This document shows, piece by piece, positions 53,902 to 62,405 of a stretch of 64,000 bases of DNA (the first letter of the stretch is position 1; every line of letters begins with the position of its first letter). This DNA comes from Marinomonas primoryensis (GTDB lineage: Bacteria > Pseudomonadota > Gammaproteobacteria > Pseudomonadales > Marinomonadaceae), in contig NZ_CP054301.1 of the NCBI RefSeq assembly GCF_013372285.1, positions 124,001 through 188,000 on the forward strand. Reading direction: 5' to 3'. The position numbers and the translations under genes are program-made. The notes under the pieces were generated by a model. The model was not told the origin of the DNA, did no database searches, and saw only the letters and a list, made by a program, of their open reading frames with translations.

Positions 53902-54146
53902 AGCGATTCACGCACTGCGTAGCTTCATATACTAACAAAGCCACTTCTATTTATTTTTTTGATTTCCCCTCATGCAAGGATTTATTGGTTGGAAACGGTG
54001 AGAGTTGTAACGCGGTGAATACTAGAAAGTACGGTATAATATTCGGTGAGAAGTGAGGTTAGTGATTGACGCTATAAAACGGCATGGAGTCGATGTTTTA
54101 ACCTGATTTTTAACGTTGTTTATCGCCTTTCAGGATATTGCCTTTT

Positions 54147-54686
54147 ATGCCCAAGACACCATCTGCCACTCGCCCAAAAAACCAATCTAGTGGTTATTTG
54201 AGGGGCTATAGTGAGCAAATTCAACGTCAAGTAGAAGCGTTGTTAGACGCTGAAAAAACCGGTGAGCTGTTACTTAAAAAATACCCTAAAGCTCATGAAC
54301 TAAGTGGCACTCGCCCACTCTATGATTATGCAATAGAGCTAAAAAATCATTTTATGCGCAGCTCTTCTCCCATCAGCAAAGTTATCTATGACGATAAAAT
54401 TCACGTTATCAACAATGCGCTTGGTTTGCATACCTATGTGTCTCGTATGCAAGGTAATAAACTGAAAGCAAAGCATGAGATCCGTATCGCGTCCTTGTTC
54501 CGAAATACACCAGAACCGTTACTAAAAATGATATTGGTACACGAGTTGGCTCACTTACGTGAAAAAGAACACAACAAAGCTTTTTATAAGCTTTGTTGTT
54601 ATATGGAGCCTGATTACCATCAATTAGAGTTCGACCTACGACTGTATTTGAGTCATCGAGATCGATTTGGCGATCTTTGGGGATAG
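54147..54686 (+). CDS. YgjP-like metallopeptidase (M48/DUF45 family)
   Basis: 179 residues from ATG 54147 (CAGGAT upstream; TTG 54138 is possible). The zinc motif HELAHLREKEHNKAFYK contains HExxH-like HELAH plus a downstream His, as in YgjP/DUF45 proteins. The N terminus is Lys-rich and probably disordered. These are cytoplasmic metallopeptidases of unknown function. It ends 2 bp before the convergent yhhQ stop, so the two transcripts must overlap at their 3' ends. Confidence 0.82.
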   Translation: MPKTPSATRPKNQSSGYLRGYSEQIQRQVEALLDAEKTGELLLKKYPKAHELSGTRPLYDYAIELKNHFMRSSSPISKVIYDDKIHVINNALGLHTYVSRMQGNKLKAKHEIRIASLFRNTPEPLLKMILVHELAHLREKEHNKAFYKLCCYMEPDYHQLEFDLRLYLSHRDRFGDLWG

Positions 54687-54688
54687 TT

Positions 54689-55360
54689 TTATGGCCTAGC
54701 GCCAACCAATGTAAAGTCTGGCTGAATCGTCGTTATCTTTTTCGCTAGATAATTAAGCAATATGCCGTACATTGGAATGAATAAACCAAGACTGATAATT
54801 AACTTAAACGCAAAATCCGCCAGTGCAATCTCTTGCCAATGCTGTGCCATGAAAGGGTCTGGGCTCTGGTAGAAGGCGATGCCAAAGAACGCCAGGGTGT
54901 CTAAACCATTACCAAATAACGTGGATGCCGCCGGTGCAATCCACCATTTTTTAAGTTGGCGAAGACGATTAAATACTTGAATATCAAGTACCTGACCAAG
55001 TAAATACGCCAAAAGACTGGCTATCGCAATTCGTCCTACAAACCCATTGAATGAGGACAAGGTCTCAATTCCCTGAAATGCCCCTTGAGCGAACAGAACA
55101 GACAAAACGTACGATACGATTAACGAGGGAATCATCACTAAAAAAATGATTTTACGTGCTAATGACGCACCGAAAATTCGTACGGTTAAGTCGGTTGCTA
55201 AAAAGATAAAAGGGAAGGTAAACGCACCCCAAGTGGTATGAAACCCTAAAATAGTAAAGGGAATTTGTACTAGGTAATTGCTCGAAGCAATGATTAGCAG
55301 GTGAAACATCGCAAGATAAAGCAAAGCCTTAGCTTGTTGCTCTGTAGTGAACGTACTCAT
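54689..55360 (-). CDS. yhhQ: queuosine precursor (preQ0/preQ1) transporter YhhQ
   Basis: 223 residues, six hydrophobic helices. The match to E. coli YhhQ is strong along its length: LFHLLIIASSNYLVQIPF, LGFHTTWGAFTFPFIFLATD, RIFGASLARKIIF, FNRLRQLKKWWIAP and STLFGNGLDTLAFFGIAFY in order. It imports 7-cyano-7-deazaguanine (preQ0) or preQ1 for queuosine tRNA modification. It is monocistronic; a 9-bp hairpin lies about 100 bp upstream of the start. Confidence 0.93.
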   Translation of the reverse strand: MSTFTTEQQAKALLYLAMFHLLIIASSNYLVQIPFTILGFHTTWGAFTFPFIFLATDLTVRIFGASLARKIIFLVMIPSLIVSYVLSVLFAQGAFQGIETLSSFNGFVGRIAIASLLAYLLGQVLDIQVFNRLRQLKKWWIAPAASTLFGNGLDTLAFFGIAFYQSPDPFMAQHWQEIALADFAFKLIISLGLFIPMYGILLNYLAKKITTIQPDFTLVGARP

Positions 55361-55451
55361 ATTGTGACCTTTTTCGTTTGATTGGGGTGAGGGAACCCAA
55401 ATATAGGTGTTCGATTGTTGAAACGAACCGTCTGTTTTCGATTAAGTTTTA

Positions 55452-55483
55452 CTCCGTATTCGACCAGTTGACCAAATACGGAG
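55452..55483 (-). promoter_or_regulatory. hairpin in the yhhQ upstream region
   Basis: CTCCGTATT (55452-55460) and AATACGGAG (55475-55483) form a perfect 9-bp stem with a 14-nt loop, 92-123 bp before the yhhQ start. It could be an operator or a leader RNA structure. I could not match it to any known preQ1 riboswitch class. Confidence 0.4.
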
Positions 55484-55581
55484 CGAAATTATACATTAAA
55501 TAGCTGGTTAAAAAAGACCCACATAGAAAAAACACGAATAGTCATGAGCAATAACAGAAAGTATTCACCGCCTTCACGTTT

Positions 55582-56079
55582 TTAAGGTTTTAATCTGAGT
55601 GGGTAACCTATGCGTGAAATCCAATTATGATAAAACCATCCAAATAGTACAATGAGCAAACACCCTGACAAAACTGGCGTGAATAAAAAGTCCCACGATA
55701 CGTTGAGTGACAGTACTAAGATTGGGTTCGCCCCTGCTGGAGGGTGCAGAGTGTTTGTTAGCATCATCAAAGAAACGCCTAACCCAACGCTGATAGCGAT
55801 GCTGATGGGCGTCACTTCCCAATAATACAAAGTGATTAGGCCAATGGCCGTTGTCAGTAGGTGGCCTCCGAGGATGTTTTTAGGTTGCGCTAATGGGCTT
55901 TTGGGTAATGCAAACAGAATAACCATGGTTGCGCCAAAAGGCGCCATGATTCCAAGGTATGAAGGTGCTATTTGTGCACCTTGTGCCATGATGAAAATGC
56001 AGACTGTCGCCCCCATGCCCGCCAAAAAAATAGCAAAAATTCGAGAGCGATAAAGTACATTAAACTTATGTAATCGCAT
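55582..56079 (-). CDS. HPP-family integral membrane protein
   Basis: 165 residues from ATG 56079 (AAAGGA upstream; frame open to 56142). Four to five helices with the HPP family signature: MAPFGATMVILFALPKSPLAQPKNILGGH (about 48-76, in two blocks) and LHPPAGANPIL, from which the family takes its name. Plant and cyanobacterial relatives transport nitrite; the role here is unknown. It is divergent from a TetR gene 110 bp away, whose product probably represses it through sites at 56112-56148. Confidence 0.85.
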   Translation of the reverse strand: MRLHKFNVLYRSRIFAIFLAGMGATVCIFIMAQGAQIAPSYLGIMAPFGATMVILFALPKSPLAQPKNILGGHLLTTAIGLITLYYWEVTPISIAISVGLGVSLMMLTNTLHPPAGANPILVLSLNVSWDFLFTPVLSGCLLIVLFGWFYHNWISRIGYPLRLKP

Positions 56080-56111
56080 GAGTAAGTCCTTTATTTGAGT
56101 GTGTAATGAGG

Positions 56112-56148
56112 TATACCGATCTGTCTCCTTGATGGTAGACAAGTCTGT
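56112..56148. promoter_or_regulatory. candidate TetR operator pair
   Basis: Between the HPP and TetR genes, 56112-56127 (read on the minus strand as GAGACAGATCGGTATA) resembles the AGACCnnnnGGTCT pattern of some TetR/NemR-like operators, and GTAGACAAGTCTGT at 56135-56148 is a second near-palindrome. The pair sits where a TetR protein would block both divergent promoters. Confidence 0.4.
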
Positions 56149-56189
56149 GCACCTATGTCAATATTCTTTTACGGCAAGAGGGGAAAGCA

Positions 56190-56744
56190 ATGTCTAAACC
56201 TGATTTATTGATACATACGGCGTTTAAACTTTTTTACGAGCATGGCATTCACGCTGTGGGCGTTAATGCCATTTTGGCAGAAACAGGTGTGGCAAAAAAA
56301 ACGCTCTATCGTCACTTTGGTAGCAAAGATGCTTTGGTTGAAGCGGTGCTTATTTATAGAGATCAGGTCTTTATGGATTGGCTTACATCAAGAATGATGG
56401 CAGCAGGAGAGGGTAAATCGGCGATTTTGGCGTTATTTGATGCTCTTGATGATTGGTTTCATGACCGGGTGGATGTTTTGCTGCCTTTTAAAGGCTGCTT
56501 TTTTGTGAAGGCAAATGGTGAGTTTTCTAACCATACAGTGAATGATTTGTGCCAAAAGCATAAACAGAATATTACGTCTTTTATTCAAGCTAATCTGGTT
56601 GGTTGTTCGTCAGCGTTGGTGCCATCGGACTTGGCACAAAGCGTCAGTGTATTAAAAGAAGGGGCGATTTCACAAGCCTATGTTGCGGGTGACCTAGAGG
56701 CAGCTAAGAGAGCAAAAGCCATGGCTGTTGCTCTCTTAGGTTAA
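56190..56744 (+). CDS. TetR-family regulator
   Basis: 184 residues with an N-terminal TetR helix-turn-helix (residues 8-50; VNAILAETGVAKKTLYRHFGSKDALVEAV in blocks) and a variable ligand domain with FKGCFFVKANGEF. It is divergent from the HPP membrane protein gene and most likely represses it, perhaps in response to an electrophile or other small molecule. The ligand domain contains Cys99 and two more cysteines, which could be sensory. Confidence 0.85.
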   Translation: MSKPDLLIHTAFKLFYEHGIHAVGVNAILAETGVAKKTLYRHFGSKDALVEAVLIYRDQVFMDWLTSRMMAAGEGKSAILALFDALDDWFHDRVDVLLPFKGCFFVKANGEFSNHTVNDLCQKHKQNITSFIQANLVGCSSALVPSDLAQSVSVLKEGAISQAYVAGDLEAAKRAKAMAVALLG

Positions 56745-56804
56745 TGCGGAAAATCTGTATCTATTTTATTTAAAATCAGAACGCAGTCGCGAAGGATTTT
56801 AACA

Positions 56805-57665
56805 CTAATCTTCGTCGTCATTTGCCGTGTTGATTCGAGCCAAGCGTTCTTGTTCTTCTTCAAACGCTTCTTTAATTTCCGTTAGGACAGAGTCTACATC
56901 GGCTTCTTCGGTTGGTTCATCAAATAAACCAGTTAGTACGGTTTCTGTCGTTAGCTTGCCAGCTTCAAACAATGACCAAATTTCTTTGGCGTATTTCGTT
57001 TCAAGTAATTCGGGCGCAGACATACCATAATAGTTACGCATATTATTGATATCGCGCTCTAACATCCATTCCGCATTGTTATTGGCGGCAGCATCAACGG
57101 CTTGAGGTAAGTCAATGATGACAGGGCCATGGGAATCAACCAGTACGTTGAATTCAGATAAATCACCATGAATTAAGCCAGCGCACAGCATGCGTACAAT
57201 GTCTTTGATTATGGTGTCATGATCTCGTTTGGCTTGTTCTTCACTAAGCACGACATCATTCAGGCGAGGTGCAACTTCGCCACTGTCGTCAGTGACAAGC
57301 TCCATTAGCAAGACGCCATCAAAGCAACCGTAAGGCGTAGGTGCACGAACACCGGCAGCGGCTAAACGATATAGCGCATCCACTTCTGCATTTTGCCAAA
57401 GGTTCTCTTGCTCGTCTCGACCAAACTTAGAGCCTTTTTCCATTGCTCGTGAGCGTCGGCTATTGCGAACTTTTCGACCTTCTCTGTATTGCACAGCTTG
57501 CTTGAAACTGCGTTTACCGGCTTCTTTATAGACTTTCGCGCAGCGGATTTCTGATCCACAGCGTACTACATAGACAGTCGCTTCTTTTCCGCTCATTAAT
57601 TGTCGAAGGACTTCGTCTATTAAGCCATCTTCGATGAGGGGTTGTATTCTTTTAGGGATTTTCAT
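56805..57665 (-). CDS. RIO-family serine/threonine protein kinase
   Basis: 286 residues from ATG 57665 (GGGATTTTC... upstream region weak; frame open to 57695). The RIO signature is complete: ISGKEATVYVV-type P-loop (MSGKEATVYVVR), AKVYKEAGKRSFK, the catalytic loop HGDLSEFNVLVD and the metal loop IIDLPQAVD. Bacterial RIO kinases are cytoplasmic and poorly characterised; archaeal and eukaryotic relatives work in ribosome maturation. The C-terminal 60 residues are acidic. It stands alone. Confidence 0.88.
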   Translation of the reverse strand: MKIPKRIQPLIEDGLIDEVLRQLMSGKEATVYVVRCGSEIRCAKVYKEAGKRSFKQAVQYREGRKVRNSRRSRAMEKGSKFGRDEQENLWQNAEVDALYRLAAAGVRAPTPYGCFDGVLLMELVTDDSGEVAPRLNDVVLSEEQAKRDHDTIIKDIVRMLCAGLIHGDLSEFNVLVDSHGPVIIDLPQAVDAAANNNAEWMLERDINNMRNYYGMSAPELLETKYAKEIWSLFEAGKLTTETVLTGLFDEPTEEADVDSVLTEIKEAFEEEQERLARINTANDDED

Positions 57666-57770
57666 GCGGCTCGTTATACAGTGATTAGATGACAAATGAA
57701 ACTACCAGAAATAGAAATTAGACTATATTTCTGGTGAGGCGAAATCATTTTTACCCTTTCATCATTAGGG

Positions 57771-58679
57771 CTATTCATTGAAATTACGTTTTTTATATTC
57801 ATTTTTGACTAGATATTCAACCATATCATTGATTTTCATACCTTTTTCCTCTGCCAATGCATTTAGCTTTTGCTTTGTATTTAGCGTCATACTGATGCTG
57901 TAAGGCTTTTTACCACTCGATTTTTCTCGAAATTTTTTCTGACTCCATGCCTTCTTCATTTTATCAATGACGAGTGCTTTACGGTCTACGTTATCAGATA
58001 AATCGATAGTAGCAATAACCGCTGCTTTTTTTTCTGAATCGTTGCTTGGTATCCAAGCGGGTTCTAGCGGTCGTTGCGTGATGTTTTGGAGGTAAGACCA
58101 GGCCCAAGCCCATTGGGAAGGGTTATTTTCTTCGAACCAATGCGTTATGCCTTCATTTGTACGTATGTCCTGCCATTTACTTTTAAGATGATCAAGGATG
58201 TCTTGTTGTTGTTGAGCGTCCGCTTCACCATCATAAAAAGCGGTAAGAACATCGCTTTGTCTGTCTGCCGCGTTTTCTCTTTCTATAGTAAAGGCTTTTT
58301 CTGCCAGTAACAGCAGCTCGCTGTCTTTAATGACGTCTTTTTCTAGGTCGGTTTCTGTTTTCTTGGTTTTGCCTTTTAGATAACACCAAGCCCAGTTGCA
58401 CAATCGTTCGTCTTTTTTATCTAGCCATCGAAAATAACTGGAAGGAAGTTGAGTGGATTTAAAAGCAGAGCGCATCTGAGTTGAAAAATTCTGAGGAGCC
58501 CGGTTTTTCTTAATGAGATTGTCTAACTCTTCATTCAGTTTATTTACGCGTTCTGTTGGCGAGTTACCACGTAAGTTTTTTAGCGAAGCGCTTCTTATAT
58601 TTTTCAGTAAATAATCCACATAAAAAGCACATTCTCTTTCGGATGCGGCGTCCAGAAATTCGGCGTTGCTTTTCATCAT
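57771..58679 (-). CDS. ribbon-helix-helix protein with duplicated Trp-rich repeat
   Basis: 302 residues, no signal or membrane segment. The C-terminal ~45 residues (SISMTLNTKQKLNALAEEKG, then MKINDMVEYLV) look like a ribbon-helix-helix DNA-binding domain. A repeat occurs twice with exact 96-residue spacing: Trp85/96/98, Tyr100, Leu101 and Trp181/192/194, Tyr196, Leu197 (NWAWCYL and WAWAWSYL). The WxWxYL plus KMKKAWSQKK and RHH order faintly recalls MatP, which organises the Ter macrodomain, but MatP is shorter. Family otherwise unknown. Confidence 0.65.
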   Translation of the reverse strand: MMKSNAEFLDAASERECAFYVDYLLKNIRSASLKNLRGNSPTERVNKLNEELDNLIKKNRAPQNFSTQMRSAFKSTQLPSSYFRWLDKKDERLCNWAWCYLKGKTKKTETDLEKDVIKDSELLLLAEKAFTIERENAADRQSDVLTAFYDGEADAQQQQDILDHLKSKWQDIRTNEGITHWFEENNPSQWAWAWSYLQNITQRPLEPAWIPSNDSEKKAAVIATIDLSDNVDRKALVIDKMKKAWSQKKFREKSSGKKPYSISMTLNTKQKLNALAEEKGMKINDMVEYLVKNEYKKRNFNE

Positions 58680-59221
58680 TTCTTATTACCTTTTGGTATA
58701 TAAATATTCCATTAAGCTAAAAACTACGGTGTAGAGTGTTCCGTAAATACTACGTGTATTTGTGTAAATTGACAATAATTTTACAGTTGATTTATTGATT
58801 TTATTTGAAATAAAGCTGCCGTTTTTATCGGAAAATAGGTGTTTTTCACTCTTGGTGACGATCGAGTGTGGTTTTTAAATAAAAGGTTATAAGAGGGGGT
58901 GGGTTTAGATGAAATTGATGTGTTTCCCCGTATTTTTTTCATGCCGTAGTCTGGCAGGGGCATTAAATAGAGAAATAGACTGATCGAGGGGGATAGAGTG
59001 ATGAGTAAAACAGGATTGCTTTGTGTTTTTTGATAATGTGAAGCGACAGTCGGAGGGTTTTAGCAAAACCAAACGAGAAGTAGGCAAGAGTGAGATGATC
59101 AGATTCGATTGGTATTTTATGGTGTGGGGATAATAGAGGGTTGTTTAATAAGAAACGGCTACAGAAGTACTATCCGTAGCCGTGCTAAGTCTACATTCAG
59201 GGTGGTTTGGATATGAATGGT
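58680..59221. other. gene-free region
   Basis: 542 bp between two minus-strand genes. No open frame here has plausible coding character or a recognisable product. The last 75 bp contain the rhlE terminator (59155-59183). The remainder is AT-rich in its left half and purine-rich in its right half; I cannot assign a function to it. Confidence 0.5.
59155..59183 (-). terminator. terminator of rhlE
   Basis: On the minus strand ACGGCTAC (59183-59176) and GTAGCCGT (59162-59155) form a perfect 8-bp stem with a 13-nt loop, followed by TTCTTATT. It lies about 40 bp past the rhlE stop. Confidence 0.7.
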
Positions 59222-60472
59222 CTAACGGCGCTTTTTCTTTGGCTTTTTATCTTTTGAAGAATGTAAGCCAAGCGCTTTTGCTCTTTGTTCTTTTTTAGAC
59301 GGCTCACGCTTTTTGCTAGGGCTATCTACTTTATTTAAATCAGGTTCGAATCCTGGCAACCACTGGGGAACAAATTGCTCACCGACGAGCTTTTCGATAT
59401 CGGTGAGTAAATAGCGCTCTTTTTCAGAGACTAAGGAAATAGCAAGCCCCGTTGCGCCAGCGCGTCCTGTTCTGCCTATTCGATGAATGTAATCTTCTGC
59501 GTTATAAGGTAGTTCGTGATTCACTACATATAGTAGCTGTTCAATGTCGATGCCTCGTGCTGCGACATCGGTTGCCACTAGTGCTCGCACTTTGCCAGCC
59601 TTAAAGTCCGCTAAGACACGATCGCGTGCCCCTTGAGATTTATCACCGTGAATAGATTGGGTCGCTACCCCGTCTTTCTGCATTTCTTTTGCTAATTCAT
59701 CTGCACCTTGTTTAGTACGAGTAAATATAAGTACTTGCTGCCAATTTTTTGAGCCAATTAAATACGATAAAAGCGCGCTTTTTCGATCTTTATCAACGGC
59801 ATAAATGGTTTGCTCAACTTGAGTTGCCGTTGTATTACGATTGTCGACCTCAATGAGTTGAGGGTCTTTTAATAAGACTTTACTGAGTGCAAAAATATCG
59901 TCATTAAAGGTGGCGGAAAAGAACAACGTTTGCCGCTTATAAGGGAGGGTCTTCAGTATTCTTTGAATATCGATAATGAAGCCCATGTCGAGCATTCGGT
60001 CGGCTTCATCTAACACCAAGGTTTGCACGGCGCTTAAATCAATTAGTTTTTTCATGACCAATTCAAGCAATCGCCCCGGTGTTGCGACCAATACATCACA
60101 ACCATTTCTTAGTGCATCAAGTTGTACATTAATGCTCGCACCGCCATAAACGACAACGGACTTTATGGGGAGATTCTTACTGTATTTTACAAAGCTAGCA
60201 TGGACTTGTTGTGCAAGCTCACGAGTGGGCGTCAACACAAGAACCTGGATTCGAGGGGCATCATTTGTACTTTTAGCTTGTAGTATTTTGTGTAGAAGAG
60301 GCAAGGCAAACGCCGCCGTTTTCCCCGTCCCTGTTTGGGCGCCAGCCATGACATCTTTCTGTGCGAGTACGGCAGGAATGGCAGCTTGCTGAATGGGGGT
60401 GGGAATTGCATAGCCTAATTCATCTATGACATCGGTGATTTCTTTAAGAAGTCCTAAAGAGGTAAAATTCAT
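59222..60472 (-). CDS. rhlE: DEAD-box ATP-dependent RNA helicase RhlE
   Basis: 416 residues with the whole DEAD-box set: Q-motif region PTPIQQAAIPAVL, GAQTGTGKTAAF, PTRELAQQ, TPGRLLEL, DEADRMLDMGF, SATF, then ARGIDIEQLLYVVN and HRIGRTGRAG. The short basic C terminus (KKREPSKKEQRAKALG, ending KKPKKKRR) is typical of the RhlE group. It unwinds RNA in the cytoplasm, in ribosome assembly or RNA decay, especially in the cold. Monocistronic, with a terminator. Confidence 0.92.
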   Translation of the reverse strand: MNFTSLGLLKEITDVIDELGYAIPTPIQQAAIPAVLAQKDVMAGAQTGTGKTAAFALPLLHKILQAKSTNDAPRIQVLVLTPTRELAQQVHASFVKYSKNLPIKSVVVYGGASINVQLDALRNGCDVLVATPGRLLELVMKKLIDLSAVQTLVLDEADRMLDMGFIIDIQRILKTLPYKRQTLFFSATFNDDIFALSKVLLKDPQLIEVDNRNTTATQVEQTIYAVDKDRKSALLSYLIGSKNWQQVLIFTRTKQGADELAKEMQKDGVATQSIHGDKSQGARDRVLADFKAGKVRALVATDVAARGIDIEQLLYVVNHELPYNAEDYIHRIGRTGRAGATGLAISLVSEKERYLLTDIEKLVGEQFVPQWLPGFEPDLNKVDSPSKKREPSKKEQRAKALGLHSSKDKKPKKKRR

Positions 60473-60605
60473 GGGTATCTCGCTGGTTATAAAAGGCGCT
60501 GAATAATGGCGCTAGTGTAGCATTGCATAAAAGAGGTCGGCCTTATTATTTACTTTGTATGATGAAGTAAAAGGTGAAGGCTGTGCCATTGTATGGCGTA
60601 ACCTA

Positions 60606-60875
60606 TCAAAGTGACCGCTTTCGTATGGTTAAACACGATAGCCCATACAGCACGACGATTAAGGCTGAGAAAAAAGTGGGATCGATTCCCCAGTGAAGGC
60701 TAATCGGTCTGATCATGAATAAGCTGAAAGCCACGGGAAGTAAAAGTAAAAACATACGACTAATGCTAATGGTGAGTGTAAAGCCTTCCGCACAATTTCG
60801 ACAAACTTGCGCTCGGCGCAGGCTTTTTTTAACGGTTGAGAACGGCAGTTTTGCTTCGCAATGAGGGCATTTCAT
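60606..60875 (-). CDS. small zinc-ribbon membrane protein
   Basis: 89 residues. An N-terminal zinc ribbon with Cys3-x2-Cys6 and Cys25-x2-Cys28 (CPHCEAKL, CRNCAEGF), 18 residues between the pairs, is followed by two hydrophobic helices (about 37-55 and 66-82). It resembles the small CxxC-x(~20)-CxxC membrane proteins of unknown function. Monocistronic; the start has the spacing of a short leader. Confidence 0.65.
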   Translation of the reverse strand: MKCPHCEAKLPFSTVKKSLRRAQVCRNCAEGFTLTISISRMFLLLLPVAFSLFMIRPISLHWGIDPTFFSALIVVLYGLSCLTIRKRSL

Positions 60876-61328
60876 AGGGCAGACCTAAGTTGTGGTTTAT
60901 TGTCGATGCGCGACAGTCTGCATGAGTCTTTGAGATGGCACAAGTCGAGGTGTTTAAAGGGCGAGACTAAGGTGGCAATACACCTTCATTCAGAGCATGA
61001 ATTATTGTGCCACTCTTTCTATCTAGCTCGGATTTACTGACATATATTTATGTAATTAAATAACCAAATAAAGAGAAGGTTGAAAATTATATTCTTATTT
61101 TTTTCTTATTGTTTTTTATCATCTAATCAGATTCGTATTTTTATTGTTATTTAACAATCAATTAAGGTGTATCGTTTTTATTTTTAGGAATTAAGTAAAA
61201 AATAAGAATAATTATCAACTGCGTTTCGTTGTAATAAAGTTACCAAAATGTATCATTGTTTTTGAAAACATATGTTTTTGACAAGCTCTATTTATTATAA
61301 AAACAACATACATTTAGGTCTGATAATC
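60876..61328. other. long AT-rich leader region of the porin gene
   Basis: About 450 bp without a gene; strongly AT-rich from 61050 onwards, as is usual upstream of highly expressed outer-membrane protein genes. A Fur-box-like sequence lies at 61203-61217. Confidence 0.5.
61203..61217. promoter_or_regulatory. weak Fur-box-like sequence upstream of the porin
   Basis: TAAGAATAATTATCA agrees with the 7-1-7 Fur pattern TGATAATNATTATCA at 12 of 14 informative positions. It is 112 bp before the porin start. The area is AT-rich, so chance similarity is possible. Confidence 0.3.
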
Positions 61329-62291
61329 ATGAAAAAATCTATTCTACATACTGCTATTATTAGCAGTATCTTGTCTGTCAGTGCTGCTCATGCCGCCCCT
61401 TCTTTTGATGCTAATTTCGAGTTAAATACCGATGCTATTTCTAAGGCGGAAGGCGATACGACGTATGACCAAAATGGTCGTGTTGAGTTGAATGCATACA
61501 GTAAACATACTGCAGGTGATAACTTCTTCGCAGGTAAAGGAACTGTTCTGCTAAATACGGATGGTGAAGCAACCGTTGACGATGCTTTTATCCAGCTGGG
61601 CAATAATGCTTGGGATGTCCAGCTTGGTCGTTTTGAAGGAGTGAATCTATTTCCGCTTGGTAAAGACACCATGGTCGAACACGTTGCTAATGTTGATGTT
61701 TATCAAGCGAATAAAGTACGTGGCCGTGCTGGTGATGATGGTGGACAAATTGCTTTCCATTTCAATGCGAGTGAAAACGTAAAATTCGAAATTGATACTA
61801 TTTTTGGTGATGATGATACAGCGGGTGATGATACAGCCGCTATCTCAGGTGTTCGCCCATCTGTTACGTTTATCACGGATACTGCAACGTTCACGGCTGG
61901 TTTTGAAAGCGTTAAGTACGACTTAACGGCGGGTGGCGATGTTAGTCAATCCGGTTATGCTTTAACGGCAAATTTTGATGTTGCCGCTGCGAACGTTAAT
62001 CTTTCTGCTGCTTTCATGGACGATGATAATACCGATCAGAAGGTATCTTCTTTTGCGGCAAACATGACCTATGGGAATTTTGGTTTGGGTGTGATTGGAT
62101 CGAATGTTGATAACAAAACAGGCAATGATCCGTCCTTGCTAACGACGTATGTTGCTTACACAATGCCAGTATTAGACATTGAAAATGCGACAGTTACATT
62201 AGCAGGCTCCTACTCCACCGCGGATAAAGTTGCCACTGGCGCCAATGATAAAACAACCGCGGCACGTGTTCGTTTTAACTATTCGTTCTAA
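61329..62291 (+). CDS. outer-membrane porin-like protein
   Basis: 320 residues from ATG 61329, where the signal peptide begins (KKSILHTAIISSILSVSAAHA|APSF); the frame runs back to 61272. The mature part alternates short beta strands with acidic, Asp-rich loops (GDDDTAGDDTAA) and ends RVRFNYSF, the C-terminal Phe signal for outer-membrane insertion. It resembles small porins in Oceanospirillales. Selectivity unknown; the acidic loops suggest cation preference. A weak hairpin follows the stop. Confidence 0.8.
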   Translation: MKKSILHTAIISSILSVSAAHAAPSFDANFELNTDAISKAEGDTTYDQNGRVELNAYSKHTAGDNFFAGKGTVLLNTDGEATVDDAFIQLGNNAWDVQLGRFEGVNLFPLGKDTMVEHVANVDVYQANKVRGRAGDDGGQIAFHFNASENVKFEIDTIFGDDDTAGDDTAAISGVRPSVTFITDTATFTAGFESVKYDLTAGGDVSQSGYALTANFDVAAANVNLSAAFMDDDNTDQKVSSFAANMTYGNFGLGVIGSNVDNKTGNDPSLLTTYVAYTMPVLDIENATVTLAGSYSTADKVATGANDKTTAARVRFNYSF

Positions 62292-62379
62292 TACATAGTT
62301 AAAGGTAAGAGCAATACCGCTGGTTATTCCCTTTTCTGGCGATATTGTTCTTTCTTTATGTGCCCTTTCTACCTTTGTC

Positions 62380-62402
62380 CTACATACCTATTAGGCATGT
62401 AG
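62380..62402. terminator. weak bidirectional hairpin between porin and gss
   Basis: CTACAT (62380-62385) and ATGTAG (62397-62402) pair, with a further CCT/AGG pairing after one mismatch, and TTATTATT follows on the plus strand. It lies between the convergent ends of porin and gss. Confidence 0.45.
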
Positions 62403-62405
62403 TTA

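Noticed and set aside
59341-59355. T-arm-like sequence GGTTCGAATCC, as in tRNA genes
   Set aside because: It lies inside the rhlE coding region (encoding LPGFEPD on the minus strand) and no acceptor, D or anticodon arms surround it.
60960-61328. AT-rich stretch as a replication origin
   Set aside because: No DnaA-box cluster was noticed and no dnaA, parAB or gidA gene is near; an AT-rich porin leader explains it.
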